A stretch of 64,000 bases of DNA from Streptomyces sp. Ru72 (GTDB taxonomy: Bacteria; Actinomycetota; Actinomycetes; Streptomycetales; Streptomycetaceae): the NCBI RefSeq assembly GCF_002920635.1, contig NZ_PQSR01000008.1, positions 1 to 64,000 of the forward strand, read 5' to 3'. The translations under genes were made by a program, and so were the position numbers. Below, piece after piece: positions 25,286 to 34,577 of this stretch. Under the pieces are notes generated by a model. It ran no database searches and was not told the origin of the DNA. It saw nothing but the letters and a program-made list of their open reading frames with translations. The stretch's first letter is position 1. Each line of letters starts with the position of its first letter.

Positions 25286-26551
25286 TCACGGGGCCAGGCT
25301 CTCCAGCGGCACCCCCGGGTCCGACAACGCCTCCGGGTCCACCACGGTCCGCTCCCGGATCAGCTTCTGGATGCGGTCCGTGACATCCCACACATTGACG
25401 TTCATCCCGGCCAGCACCCTGCCCTCCTTCAGCCAGAAGGCGATGAAGTGCCGCTTGCCTGCGTCGCCGCGGATGACCACCTCGTCGTACGTCCCGGGCG
25501 GCGCCCACCCCGAGTACTCCATCCCCACGTCGTACTGGTCGGAGAAGAAGTACGGCACCCTGTCGTACGTCACCTCGCGCCCGAGCATCGCGCGGGCGGC
25601 GGCCGGGCCGCCGTTCAGGGCGTTCGCCCAGTGTTCGACGCGCAGCCGGGTGCCGAAGAGGGGGTGGTGGAAGGACGCCACGTCACCGGCCGCGTAGATG
25701 TCGGGGTCGGAGGTGCGCAGAGCGGCGTCCACCGCGATACCGCCTCCGTGCGCGGGGTCGGCCAGCTCCAGCCCGGCCGCCTCCGCGAGAGCGACCCTGG
25801 GGGCCGCGCCGATCGCGGCGAGCACGTCGTGCGCGGGGTGCTCCTCGCCGTCGTCGGTGCGGGCGGCCAGCACCATGCCGTCCTGGCCGATGATCTCGGT
25901 GAGCCGCACGCCGAAGTGGAAGCGGACCCCGTGGTCGCGGTGCAGCTCCGCGAACAGCTCGCCCAGCTCGGGGCCGAGGACGTGGTGCAGCGGGGTCGGC
26001 GCGGACTGGATGACGGTGACCTCCGCACCGTACTCGCGTGCCGCCGCCGCGACCTCGAGACCGATCCAGCCGGCGCCCGCGATCACGATGTGGCCGTTGT
26101 CCCGGCCGAGGGCGGTGAGGACGCCCTTGAGGCGCTCGGCGTGGGCGAGCCGGCGCAGGTGGTGGACGCCCGCGAGGTCCGTGCCGGGGATGTCCAGGCG
26201 GCGGGGCTCGGCGCCGGTCACGAGGAGCAGCTTGTCGTAGTGGACGAGCGTGCCGTCGTCGCCGAGGCGGACCGTCTTCGCGGCGCGGTCGATGGCGTCG
26301 ACGCTCTGACCGAGGTGCAGCTCGATGTCGTTGCGCGCGTACCAGGAGGGCTCGTGGACGAAGACGCTGTCGCGCTCCTCCTTGCCGAGCAGGTAGCCCT
26401 TGGAGAGGGGAGGCCGTTCGTACGGGTGGTCGCGTTCGTCGCAGATCAGTATCACGCGGCCGCTGAAGCCCTCCGCTCGGAGCGTCTCGGCCGCCTTGGC
26501 GCCGGCGAGACCTCCTCCGACGATGACGAATGTCTGATCCGCGTCGACCAC
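25286..26551 (-). CDS. NAD(P)/FAD-dependent oxidoreductase (ferredoxin reductase type)
   Basis: A 421-residue flavoenzyme. The FAD Rossmann motif VIVGGGLAGAKAAETL is at residues ~9-24, the second NAD-binding motif VIAGAGWIGLEVAAAA near residues 150-165, and the C-terminal FAD contact (DIYAAGDVASFHHPL) near 290. Fits the putidaredoxin-reductase/AIF type. GTG at 26551 is the start, with GAGGAGG and good spacing upstream. It is followed by dnaG ~100 bases later on the same strand. Electron acceptor is unknown. Confidence 0.9.
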   Translation of the reverse strand: MVDADQTFVIVGGGLAGAKAAETLRAEGFSGRVILICDERDHPYERPPLSKGYLLGKEERDSVFVHEPSWYARNDIELHLGQSVDAIDRAAKTVRLGDDGTLVHYDKLLLVTGAEPRRLDIPGTDLAGVHHLRRLAHAERLKGVLTALGRDNGHIVIAGAGWIGLEVAAAAREYGAEVTVIQSAPTPLHHVLGPELGELFAELHRDHGVRFHFGVRLTEIIGQDGMVLAARTDDGEEHPAHDVLAAIGAAPRVALAEAAGLELADPAHGGGIAVDAALRTSDPDIYAAGDVASFHHPLFGTRLRVEHWANALNGGPAAARAMLGREVTYDRVPYFFSDQYDVGMEYSGWAPPGTYDEVVIRGDAGKRHFIAFWLKEGRVLAGMNVNVWDVTDRIQKLIRERTVVDPEALSDPGVPLESLAP

Positions 26552-26703
26552 TTGATGCCTCCTCGTAAGGATGTCGCCACTTGCGAGCCTCCCGCACGGA
26601 AGCGGGCTGCGGGAAGAGGGAGTGCCCCGATCAGGCCACGGAAGGGCACGACCGGCCGTCACGTGCCCCCGTCATGTACGGTCATGGAGGGGCCGTGTGC
26701 GGG

Positions 26704-28032
26704 TCATGCGCGCCCCGTCAGCCGCGCGTGCAGGTGGCCGGCCGAGGCGTCGGTGAGCGAGGCGATCTGGTCGACGATCACCCGCTTGCGGGCGCGGTCG
26801 TCGGTGGCCTCGTCGAACAGCGCCCGGAACTGCGGGTCCAGCCCGTCGGGCGCGCGGGCGGTGAGCGCCTCGGCCAGTTCGGCGACGACGACGCGCTGGT
26901 CGGCGCGGATCCGCTCCTGCTCGGCGCGCTGCATCACGTACAGGTCGGCGACCGCCTTGAGGACCGCGCACTCCATGCGGGTGCTGCGCGGTACGACCAG
27001 CTCCGCGGCGTATCTGGTCAGGCGCCCGCTGCCGTACGCCGCCCGGGTGGCGCCCTCCGCCGCCAGGCAGAAGCGGCCGATGAGCTGGCTGGTGGCGTCC
27101 TTGAGGCGGCCCTGGGCGATGGCGGAGCCGTCGTATTCGCGTGGCCACCACTGCTGGGCGAGGAGCCGGTCGAGGGCTTCGGCCAGTTCCTCTGGGTCGC
27201 TGTCCGCGGGCACGTACCGGCCGAGGGCGACGGCGAAGACCGCCTGCCGCTCCGGCTCGGCGTGCAGGCTGCCGGGGGCGATGTACCCGGCGTGCAGCCC
27301 GTCCTCGAAGTCGTGCACGGAGTAGGCCACGTCGTCGGACCAGTCCATGACCTGGGCCTCGAAGCAGGTGCGGTGGCCGGGGGCGCCCTTGCGGAACCAG
27401 TCGAAGACGGGGCGGTCGTCCTCGTAGACGCCGAACTTCGCGGAGGCGGGGTCGGTGGGGTGGGCGCCGCGCGGCCAGGGGTACTTGGTGGCGGCGTCGA
27501 GGACGGCGCGGGTGAGGTTGAGGCCGACGCTGACGACCTCGCCGGTGCAGACGCTGCGGACGAACCGCTTGGGCTCGATGCGGGCGAGCAGGCGCAGGGA
27601 CTGGGCGTTGCCCTCGAAGCCCCCGCAGTCGTGAGCGAACTCGTTCAGCGCCTGTTCGCCGTTGTGCCCGAACGGCGGGTGGCCGAGGTCGTGGGAGAGG
27701 CAGGCGGCCTCCACCAGGTCGGGGTCGCAGCCGAGGGCGGCGCCGAGCTCCCGGCCGACCTGGGCGCATTCCAGCGAGTGGGTGAGCCGGGTGCGGGGGC
27801 TGGCGTCCCAGGCTTCGCTCCTGGTGCCGGGGGTGACGACCTGGGTCTTGCCCGCCAGACGGCGCAGCGCGGCCGAGTGCAGCACGCGGGCGCGGTCGCG
27901 CTGGAAGGCGGTGCGGCCGGGGCGTTTGTCGGGCTCGGCGGCCCAGCGCTCGATGTCCGAGGCGTCGTACGCCGAGCCGTTCTCGCAGCGTGTGGGGGTG
28001 GTCTCGTGGGCCTTCGGTGCGATCCCGTCCAT
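26704..28032 (-). CDS. dgt: dGTPase-like HD-domain nucleotide triphosphohydrolase
   Basis: A 442-residue HD hydrolase. The HD signature is visible as [17 protein letters not shown], then [16 protein letters not shown] with the HD pair. It would cleave dNTPs to nucleoside and triphosphate and balance dNTP pools near the replication genes. ATG at 28032 is chosen because the family N-terminus ([20 protein letters not shown]) begins shortly after it; the longer frame is Pro/Arg-rich noise. It sits before the FAD reductase and dnaG on the same strand. Confidence 0.92.
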   Translation of the reverse strand: MDGIAPKAHETTPTRCENGSAYDASDIERWAAEPDKRPGRTAFQRDRARVLHSAALRRLAGKTQVVTPGTRSEAWDASPRTRLTHSLECAQVGRELGAALGCDPDLVEAACLSHDLGHPPFGHNGEQALNEFAHDCGGFEGNAQSLRLLARIEPKRFVRSVCTGEVVSVGLNLTRAVLDAATKYPWPRGAHPTDPASAKFGVYEDDRPVFDWFRKGAPGHRTCFEAQVMDWSDDVAYSVHDFEDGLHAGYIAPGSLHAEPERQAVFAVALGRYVPADSDPEELAEALDRLLAQQWWPREYDGSAIAQGRLKDATSQLIGRFCLAAEGATRAAYGSGRLTRYAAELVVPRSTRMECAVLKAVADLYVMQRAEQERIRADQRVVVAELAEALTARAPDGLDPQFRALFDEATDDRARKRVIVDQIASLTDASAGHLHARLTGRA

Positions 28033-28105
28033 GACCTGACAGTAATCGCAGCGACGGACAATCGGGATGCCGTCGTCCGTTTCTCGCCGGAGCGTCAGGC
28101 GGGCT

Positions 28106-29008
28106 TCAGGCCGATGCCAGCGCGGGTTCCGTGGCCGCCTCCGGGGCCGCGAGGGCCTGGTCGTAGCGGTGCAGGACCAGCCGGGCCATCGCCGCGTGGT
28201 CGCCGAGAGGGGCCGCCGCGATCCAGGGGGCGGCCTCGGCGCACTCCGTGTGGAAGCGGCCGGGGGCGGTGAAGTAGGAGGCGACGGCGACCCGGTGGCG
28301 TCCGCGGGCGGCCAGCGCGCGGACCGCCTGGGGCACGGTGGGCGCGGCGGCGGAGGCGTAGGCGGGGACGACGGGGACACCGAGGCGTTCGGCGAGGAGC
28401 TGGGCGGTGCGGCGGGTGTCGAGGGCGGATTCGGGGTCGCGGGAGCCGGCGGCGGCCAGCACCACCGCGCTGGTGCGGCGCCGGGCGTCGCTCATGCCGG
28501 CCGGCCAGCCCGCCTCGACCAGCCTGGCGTACAGGGTCTCCACGAGGAGCGGGTGCGGGCCGAGCGGGGCCGCCACGCGCGTGCGGGCACGCGCCGCTGC
28601 CGCCGCCTCGGGGATGTCCTGCTTGACGTGGTAGCCGCGGCTGAGCAGCAGCGGTACGAGGACGGCGTCGGCGTCGCCGAGGGAGGCGAGGGTGTCGGGC
28701 AGCAGCGGCTCGTTCAGCTCGATGTGCCCGAGGCGCACCGGCAGGTGCGGGCGCAGCTCGCGGACCCGTTCCATGAGGGTCCGCACCGTCGCCAGGGCGC
28801 GCGGGTCGCGGCTGCCGTGCGCCACGAGGACGAGCGCGGGCGGGGCGGGACGCCGGCTGCCGTCGAGCGAGACGAGGCTGAGCTGGCTGCCGAGCTGGCT
28901 GGTGATCCGGTTCATGAGCTGCGCCGTACTGTCGAGGTGGGCGCCACCGGGCGGCCGGCCGCCGGGGCGCAGGGGGGACTCGTCGGGTGGAAGGTTCGAC
29001 GCCGTCAT
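28106..29008 (-). CDS. CbiX-like sirohydrochlorin chelatase family protein
   Basis: A 300-residue protein with two CbiX-type halves. The first has [16 protein letters not shown] with the metal-binding His (residues ~57-72); the second has a degenerate start [13 protein letters not shown] without His. It would insert cobalt, nickel or ferrous iron into sirohydrochlorin. Siroheme is needed by the nitrite reductase encoded later in this window, so ferrochelation for siroheme is a reasonable inference. The N-terminal 45 residues look linker-like. Start at ATG 29008; an internal ATG (M-N-R-I) also fits. Confidence 0.85.
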   Translation of the reverse strand: MTASNLPPDESPLRPGGRPPGGAHLDSTAQLMNRITSQLGSQLSLVSLDGSRRPAPPALVLVAHGSRDPRALATVRTLMERVRELRPHLPVRLGHIELNEPLLPDTLASLGDADAVLVPLLLSRGYHVKQDIPEAAAAARARTRVAAPLGPHPLLVETLYARLVEAGWPAGMSDARRRTSAVVLAAAGSRDPESALDTRRTAQLLAERLGVPVVPAYASAAAPTVPQAVRALAARGRHRVAVASYFTAPGRFHTECAEAAPWIAAAPLGDHAAMARLVLHRYDQALAAPEAATEPALASA

Positions 29009-29157
29009 GCACCGATCCTGGCGGCAGCAGGTTGCCGCGCCGTTGCGCGGCCGTGACCGGGTTGTTTTCCGTCGCTTCACGGCGCGGGCGCGGAGGGTGT
29101 GAGGGGGATCGCGAGGGGTGCGCGAACCGGATGGCCGTTCGCCGCGTCCCTCTTGGC

Positions 29158-29847
29158 ATGCCGGGCATGAAGATCCGCAGACCGAGGCTGCCGCGCACGC
29201 GCGCCGGACAGCGCAGGGCCGTTCAGGTCCTGGCCGCGCTGTGCGTACTGGCGCTGCTGCCGGCCACCTGGTTGTACCTGACCACGGCCGGCCGGCTGCG
29301 CACCACCGCGGACGTGCCGCGCACCGAGGTCGCCGTCGTCTTCGGCGCGGGCCTGTGGGGCGGCGAGCCGTCGCCGTACCTCGCCCATCGCCTGGACGCG
29401 GCGGCAAGCCTGTACCGGGCGGGCCGGATCAAGGTCGTCCTGGTCACCGGGGACAACAGCCGCGAGGACTACGACGAGCCGGACGCGATGCGCGCCTACC
29501 TTGCGCGGCACGGCGTACCGCGCGAGCGGGTCGTGACCGACTACGCCGGCTTCGACACCTGGGACTCCTGTGTCCGGGCGAAGAAGATCTTCGGCGTCGA
29601 CCGGGCCGTCCTGGTCAGCCAGGGCTTCCACATCCGCCGCGCGGTCGCCCTGTGCCAGGCGGCGGGCGTGACGTCGTACGGCGTCGGGGTGGAGGACAAG
29701 CACGACGTGACCTGGTACTACGGCGGCACCCGGGAGGTCTTCGCGGCGGGCAAGGCGGCCCTGGACGCGCTCTTCCACCCGGACCCGACGTTCCTCGGAC
29801 CGAAGGAGCAGGGGGTCGCGAAGGCGCTGGCGGGGGCCCGGGGGTGA
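29158..29847 (+). CDS. SanA/ElyC-like DUF218 membrane protein
   Basis: A ~229-residue protein with one N-terminal membrane segment (about residues 22-42, VLAALCVLALLPATWLYL) and an extracellular DUF218/YdcF-like domain with VFGAGLWGGEPSPYLAHRLDAA, VTGDNS and SQGFHIRRAVALC. Family members such as SanA affect envelope permeability. Possible starts are ATG 29131, 29158 or 29167; none has a strong ribosome-binding site. It ends on the TGA that overlaps the GTG of the next gene, so the two are coupled. Confidence 0.82.
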   Translation: MPGMKIRRPRLPRTRAGQRRAVQVLAALCVLALLPATWLYLTTAGRLRTTADVPRTEVAVVFGAGLWGGEPSPYLAHRLDAAASLYRAGRIKVVLVTGDNSREDYDEPDAMRAYLARHGVPRERVVTDYAGFDTWDSCVRAKKIFGVDRAVLVSQGFHIRRAVALCQAAGVTSYGVGVEDKHDVTWYYGGTREVFAAGKAALDALFHPDPTFLGPKEQGVAKALAGARG

Positions 29848-31319
29848 GCGTGGAGATCACGGATCTGACGCCTGCCGAGCGCCGCGTGTGGGAGGCCTTC
29901 CCGCTCGGTGAGGGGGTCGACTTCCGGGAGGACCCCGACGACGATCCCGCGCAGGGCGGCTCATGGGGTCCCGAGCGGACGCTGCGGGCCGAGGTGCTGC
30001 GGGCGCTGCTGCTGGACGGGCCGGTGCGGGACGGGCGGATCGCCGGGCTGAAGGTGTGGGGCGCGCGTGTCACCGGCCGGCTGGACCTCAAGTACGGCAC
30101 GGTCGGCCACCCCGTCCGGCTGCGGCAGTGCCACTTCGAGGAGGCGCCCGACCTGTACGGGGCACACATCGGCGCCCTGGTCCTGAACGACTCGGTGCTG
30201 CCCGGGCTGACCGCGGGGAGCCTGCGCGCCGAAGGCGTCGTACGGATCACCTGCTGCCGCATCACCGGTCCGGTACGGCTTGCCGGCGCGAAGCTCTCCG
30301 GGGCGTTCTTCGCGAACGCGGCGCAGCTGGGCCGCCCCGGGGAGACCCCCGAGGAGCCCGTCCTCCAGCTCAACCACGCGGACGTGGGCACGGACGTCCT
30401 GGCCGTCGGCCTGGTCGCACACGGCCGGGTGCACATGAACGGGGCCACGGTCGCCGGCCAGGTCAACCTGAACGACGCGCAGCTGTACGCCCCGGGCGCC
30501 ACCGCCCTGCACGCCGAGGTCCTGGCGGTCGGGACCGACCTGCACGCCATGCGGCTGCGCACCCGTGGCCGGGTCAATCTCGCCGGTGCCCGCATTCCGC
30601 GCCAGCTCAACCTCGCCCACGCCCGTCTGTCCAACCCGGGCGGACAGGCTCTGCGCGCCAGCAGCTGCGTCGTCGGCGAGCTGTGGCTGCGCGACGCGGC
30701 GCCCGTCGAGGGCGCCGTCAATCTGCGCGGGGCCCAGCTGGAGCTGCTGCACGTGCCGCCCGAGGTGTGGCCCGACCGGGTCAGGCTCGACGCGTGCAGC
30801 TATCGCGTCCTGACTCCGCACCTTCCGGCCGAGCAGCGCCTGCCGCTGCTGGAACGCGAGGAGCTGGGGTACCTCCCGTACCCGTACGAGCAGTTGACCA
30901 CGGCCTACCGCACGGTGGGCGACGAAGCCGCCGCGCGCACCGTCCAGCTGGCCAAACTGCGCCGGCACCGCCGCACCCTGCCGCGGTACGCCCGGCTGTG
31001 GGGCTGGGTGCAGGACGCCGCCGTCGGCTACGGCTTCCGCCCGATGCGGGCCGCGGCCTGGCTGCTGGTGCTGCTGTGCACCGGCACGCTCGCCTTCGCG
31101 CTGCACCGTCCGCCCGCGCTGAAGCCCTCCGAGGCGCCCGCCTTCAACCCGCTGTTCTACACCCTGGACCTGCTGCTGCCGATCATCGACTTCGGGCAGG
31201 AGCAGGCGTACGCACCGCGCGGCTGGTACCAGTGGCTGTCGTATCTGCTGATCGCCACCGGCTGGGTGCTGGCGACGACGATCGCGGCGGGCGTGACACG
31301 CTCGCTGAACCGGCAGTAG
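29844..31319 (+). CDS. Beta-helix repeat membrane protein
   Basis: A 491-residue protein. Residues ~60-310 are pentapeptide-like repeats of ~20-25 residues (LKVWGARVTGRLDL, VRITCCRITGPVRLAGAKL, VHMNGATVAGQVNLNDAQL) that should form a right-handed beta-helix. Two membrane segments follow near residues 400-420 and 462-482. The family is often called membrane-associated oxidoreductase in Streptomyces, but no redox motif is seen. It starts with GTG at 29844 in overlap with the SanA-like gene. Function is unknown; a link to the envelope protein before it is likely because of coupling. Confidence 0.75.
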   Translation: MSVEITDLTPAERRVWEAFPLGEGVDFREDPDDDPAQGGSWGPERTLRAEVLRALLLDGPVRDGRIAGLKVWGARVTGRLDLKYGTVGHPVRLRQCHFEEAPDLYGAHIGALVLNDSVLPGLTAGSLRAEGVVRITCCRITGPVRLAGAKLSGAFFANAAQLGRPGETPEEPVLQLNHADVGTDVLAVGLVAHGRVHMNGATVAGQVNLNDAQLYAPGATALHAEVLAVGTDLHAMRLRTRGRVNLAGARIPRQLNLAHARLSNPGGQALRASSCVVGELWLRDAAPVEGAVNLRGAQLELLHVPPEVWPDRVRLDACSYRVLTPHLPAEQRLPLLEREELGYLPYPYEQLTTAYRTVGDEAAARTVQLAKLRRHRRTLPRYARLWGWVQDAAVGYGFRPMRAAAWLLVLLCTGTLAFALHRPPALKPSEAPAFNPLFYTLDLLLPIIDFGQEQAYAPRGWYQWLSYLLIATGWVLATTIAAGVTRSLNRQ

Positions 31320-31382
31320 CAGAGCCGGTCTGCGGACCTCACGCCGCCCCGGGCCCGGCGGGGAGGTCCTGGTCCCGGCCGT

Positions 31383-31409
31383 GTAACCGGCAGCGCCCCG
31401 CCGTGTAAC
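31383..31409. promoter_or_regulatory. GlnR-like operator upstream of the nitrate reductase gene
   Basis: The pattern GTAAC-n6-CGCCC-n6-GTAAC has the exact 11-bp period of GlnR operators in Streptomyces (consensus GTnAC-n6-GAAAC-n6). Its last half-site ends 23 bases before the nitrate reductase ATG. The central element is degenerate. GlnR control of nitrate and nitrite genes is established in S. coelicolor. Confidence 0.55.
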
Positions 31410-31432
31410 ACGCCCGACGCACGCTGAGCGGC

Positions 31433-33688
31433 ATGCAGACCACCTCGACGCCCACGCACTGCCCGTACTGCGCCCTGCAGTGCGGGATGAACCTCAAGCC
31501 CACGCCCGAGGGAGGCGTCGAGGTGGCCGAGCGTGCCGACTTCCCGGTGAACCGGGGCGCTCTGTGCGGCAAGGGCCGTACGGCGCCGGAGGTGCTGTCC
31601 TCACGGGTGCGGCTGACGTCGCCGCTCGTGCGGTCCGGGGGCGAGCTCAAGCCTGCCACCTGGGAGGAGGCGCTGGACCGTATCGCCGGGGCGTTGTCGC
31701 GCGCGCGGGCGGAGCACGGGCCGGACGCGCTCGGCGTGTTCGGCGGGGGCGGGCTGACGAACGAGAAGGCGTACACGCTCGGGAAGTTCGCCCGGGTGGT
31801 GCTCGGCACCTCGCAGATCGACTACAACGGGCGGTTCTGCATGTCGTCCGCGGCGGCCGCGGGGACGAAGGCGTTCGGGCTCGACCGGGGGCTGCCGTTC
31901 CCGCTGGAGGACATCCCGAAGACCGGATGCGTGATCCTCGTCGGCTCCAACCTCGCCGAGACGATGCCGCCGGCGCTGCGGTACCTGACGGAGCTGAAGG
32001 AGAACGGCGGGACGCTGATCGTCGTCGACCCGCGGCGGACGCGGACGGCCGAGCAGGCGGATCTGCACCTGGCGCCGCGCCCGGGCACGGACCTCGCGCT
32101 GGCGCTCGGTCTGCTGCACCTGGTGGTCGCCGAGGGGCGCACGGACGAGGAATACATCCGGGAGCGCACCAGCGGCTGGGAGGAGGCGCGGGCGGCGGCG
32201 ATGGCGCACTGGCCGGAGTATGTGGAGCGGATCACGGGGGTGTCCGTTCCGCAGCTCCGGGAGGCCGTGCGGCTGTTCTGCGCGCCGGAGAACGCGATGG
32301 TGCTGACCGCGCGCGGGCCCGAGCAGCAGTCCAAGGGCACGGACACGGTGAGCGCGTGGATCAACCTGTGCCTGGCCACCGGCCGCGCGGGCCGTCCCCT
32401 GTCCGGCTACGGGTGTCTGACCGGACAGGGCAACGGGCAGGGCGGCCGGGAGCACGGCCAGAAGGCCGACCAGCTGCCCGGCTACCGCAAGCTGACCGAC
32501 CCGGCGGCGCGCCGGCACGTGGCGGCGGTGTGGGGCGTGGACCCGGACTCGCTGCCGGGCCCGGGCCGCAGCGCCTACGAACTCCTCGACGCCCTCGGCA
32601 CGGACATCCGCACGCTGCTGCTCATGGGCTCCAACCCGGTGGTGTCGGCCCCGCGCGCCGCGCACATCGAGGACCGGCTGCGCTCGCTGGACTTCCTCGC
32701 GGTGTGCGATGTGGTCCTCTCCGAGACGGCGGAGCTGGCGGACGTGGTACTGCCGGTGACGCAGTGGGCGGAGGAGACGGGCACGACGACCAACCTGGAG
32801 GGCCGGGTCCTGCTGCGCCGCCGCGCGCTGGCCCCGCCGCCCGGGGTGCGCAGCGACCTGGAGGTCCTGGGCGAACTGGCCGCCCGCCTGGGCGTGGAGA
32901 AGGGTTTCCCCACGGACCCGGAAGAGGTCTTCGAGGAGCTGCGCCGCGCCAGCGCGGGCGGTCCGGCGGACTACTCGGGCATCACCTACCGCAGGCTGGC
33001 GGACGAGAACGGGGTGTTCTGGCCGTGTCCGGCATCGGCCGACAGCGCGGAGCCGGAGGGGCGCGCCGGTGACGAGGGGGTGTGGGGGTCCCCCCTGCTC
33101 GAAGAGCTTGGGGGAGCGCGGAGGCCCGAAGCCTCGCTGGGCGTGCTCCCCGACGACCCGGCGGACCATGAGGTCCCGGCGGACCCCTCCGGCGAACGGG
33201 CGCCCGGCGTCCACCCCGGCACCCCCCGTCTCTTCCTCGACCGTTTCGCCACGGAGGACGGCCGGGCCCGGTTCGCCGCCGTGTCCTACCGGGCGGTCGC
33301 CGAGGAGCCCGACGACGCGTACCCGGTACTGCTGACCACCGGACGGGTCGTGGCGCAGTACCAGTCCGGGGCGCAGACGCGGCGCGTCGCGGAGCTGAAC
33401 GCCGCCGCGCCCGGGCCTTTCGTGGAGATGCACCCGCGGTTGGCGGAGCGGCTCGGCGCGGCGGAGGGCGACGCGGTCGCGGTGGTGTCGCGGCGGGGCC
33501 GGGCCGTCGCGCCCGCCCGGATCAGCCGTGCCATTCGGCCCGACACCGTCTTCATGCCGTTCCACTGGCCGGGCGAGGGCCGCGCCAACACGCTGACCAA
33601 CCCGGCCCTCGATCCCACCTCCCGCATGCCCGAGTTCAAGGTGTGCGCGGTACGGCTGGAGCGCTTGGGTCAGGGCTCCGCGGAGTGA
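31433..33688 (+). CDS. narB: Assimilatory nitrate reductase, molybdopterin catalytic subunit
   Basis: A 751-residue molybdopterin oxidoreductase. N-terminal [4Fe-4S] ligands are C10, C13, C17 and C45. The molybdopterin-guanine-dinucleotide-binding regions include LVGSNLAETMPPALRYL and the C-terminal part PVLLTTGRVVAQYQSGAQTRR. It would reduce nitrate to nitrite in the cytoplasm. A repeat-derived segment (about residues 547-565, EGVWGSPLLEELGGAR) is inserted between two domains. The GlnR-like site upstream and the nir genes later in the window support a role in nitrate assimilation. Its 3' end overlaps the convergent dioxygenase gene by 53 bases. Confidence 0.92.
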   Translation: MQTTSTPTHCPYCALQCGMNLKPTPEGGVEVAERADFPVNRGALCGKGRTAPEVLSSRVRLTSPLVRSGGELKPATWEEALDRIAGALSRARAEHGPDALGVFGGGGLTNEKAYTLGKFARVVLGTSQIDYNGRFCMSSAAAAGTKAFGLDRGLPFPLEDIPKTGCVILVGSNLAETMPPALRYLTELKENGGTLIVVDPRRTRTAEQADLHLAPRPGTDLALALGLLHLVVAEGRTDEEYIRERTSGWEEARAAAMAHWPEYVERITGVSVPQLREAVRLFCAPENAMVLTARGPEQQSKGTDTVSAWINLCLATGRAGRPLSGYGCLTGQGNGQGGREHGQKADQLPGYRKLTDPAARRHVAAVWGVDPDSLPGPGRSAYELLDALGTDIRTLLLMGSNPVVSAPRAAHIEDRLRSLDFLAVCDVVLSETAELADVVLPVTQWAEETGTTTNLEGRVLLRRRALAPPPGVRSDLEVLGELAARLGVEKGFPTDPEEVFEELRRASAGGPADYSGITYRRLADENGVFWPCPASADSAEPEGRAGDEGVWGSPLLEELGGARRPEASLGVLPDDPADHEVPADPSGERAPGVHPGTPRLFLDRFATEDGRARFAAVSYRAVAEEPDDAYPVLLTTGRVVAQYQSGAQTRRVAELNAAAPGPFVEMHPRLAERLGAAEGDAVAVVSRRGRAVAPARISRAIRPDTVFMPFHWPGEGRANTLTNPALDPTSRMPEFKVCAVRLERLGQGSAE
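33073..33117. repeat. GC-rich Streptomyces repeat inserted in the nitrate reductase gene
   Basis: The stretch GTGTGGGGGTCCCCCC and AGAGCTTGGGGGAGC resembles a palindromic repeat that I know from many Streptomyces intergenic regions. Here it is in frame inside the coding region. It contains the perfect palindrome GGGGGTCCCCC. Confidence 0.6.
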
Positions 33689-34577
33689 GGTCGGAGGTGG
33701 GCGTACGGGATGCGCTCGCCGCGCTGTCCGGCGGTGGCGAGCCGTCGGCCGACGCGCTGCCCGGCAGGGGGGAGGCGGGTGAGCCGCCCGCTCCGGGGTC
33801 CTCCCGGGTGGAGTCGATACCGACGGTCAGGGTCGCCACGAGGCCCGTCCCGGCGTCCCCGGTGACCGTCATCAGCCCGTCCCTGGCGCCTCCCCCGCGG
33901 TAGACCGGGTCGTGCGCGAGCCGGGTCCGGGTGCCGGTGTGCCGGGTGTACGGGGCCTTCGCGTACACCGCGTCGGCGTCGCTGTCGGGGAGGAAGAGCT
34001 GCCCGGTCCAGTTGACCCTGCCGCCCTTGTAGGTGCCGGCGGTCTTCTTGCCGCCGGTGTGCACCCTGACGTGGAGGTGCGGGGCGCGCCCCGTGTACCA
34101 GCCGGGGAAGATCGTCGTGAACTCGGCGACGCCGTCGGCACCGGTGGTCTGGAAGCCGCGCAGGTACGTCATGGGGGCGATGCCGCTGACGTGGCTCTCG
34201 GCGGGTGCGCTACCGCCCGGGGGCACGTGGGGGAAGCCGGAGTGGTAGCCCCAGGCGTCGCACTGCCAGATCTCGACGGCGGCGTCCTTCAGGAGGGCGC
34301 AGGCGTGGGGCTGGTCGCGCACGGTGAGCCGTACGGTGAGCGGGACCCCTTCCTTGCCCTCCGTGATGTCCTTGCGGAAGGGCGCGTCGGCGAGGTGGTA
34401 CGGCCCTTGTGTGACGCTCGGGTTGAGCACGCACAGTTCGGCATCGGGTGCCTTGTGGGCGTCCGGCGCGTGTCGGTGCCGCGAGGAGCAGGCGCTGGTC
34501 CCCAGTCCGAGAACGGCACTGGCGGCGGCACCGCCCAGCGCGAGCGCACGCCGTCGGGTGAGGTCGCTGTCGGTCAT
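33636..34577 (-). CDS. Secreted intradiol dioxygenase-like lipoprotein (TAT)
   Basis: A 313-residue secreted protein. It starts with a twin-arginine motif (TRRRALALGG) and a lipobox (GTSAC near residue 31). The protocatechuate/catechol-type dioxygenase domain covers residues ~50-230. Iron ligands expected for the family are visible as GPYH, DAWGYHSG and the HLHVRVH motif. A Pro/Ser/Ala tail of ~60 residues ends the protein. It could cleave aromatic ring compounds outside the cell. The last 53 bases overlap the end of the convergent nitrate reductase gene. Confidence 0.85.
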   Translation of the reverse strand: MTDSDLTRRRALALGGAAASAVLGLGTSACSSRHRHAPDAHKAPDAELCVLNPSVTQGPYHLADAPFRKDITEGKEGVPLTVRLTVRDQPHACALLKDAAVEIWQCDAWGYHSGFPHVPPGGSAPAESHVSGIAPMTYLRGFQTTGADGVAEFTTIFPGWYTGRAPHLHVRVHTGGKKTAGTYKGGRVNWTGQLFLPDSDADAVYAKAPYTRHTGTRTRLAHDPVYRGGGARDGLMTVTGDAGTGLVATLTVGIDSTREDPGAGGSPASPLPGSASADGSPPPDSAASASRTPTSDLTPRSPDPSAPAVPRTP

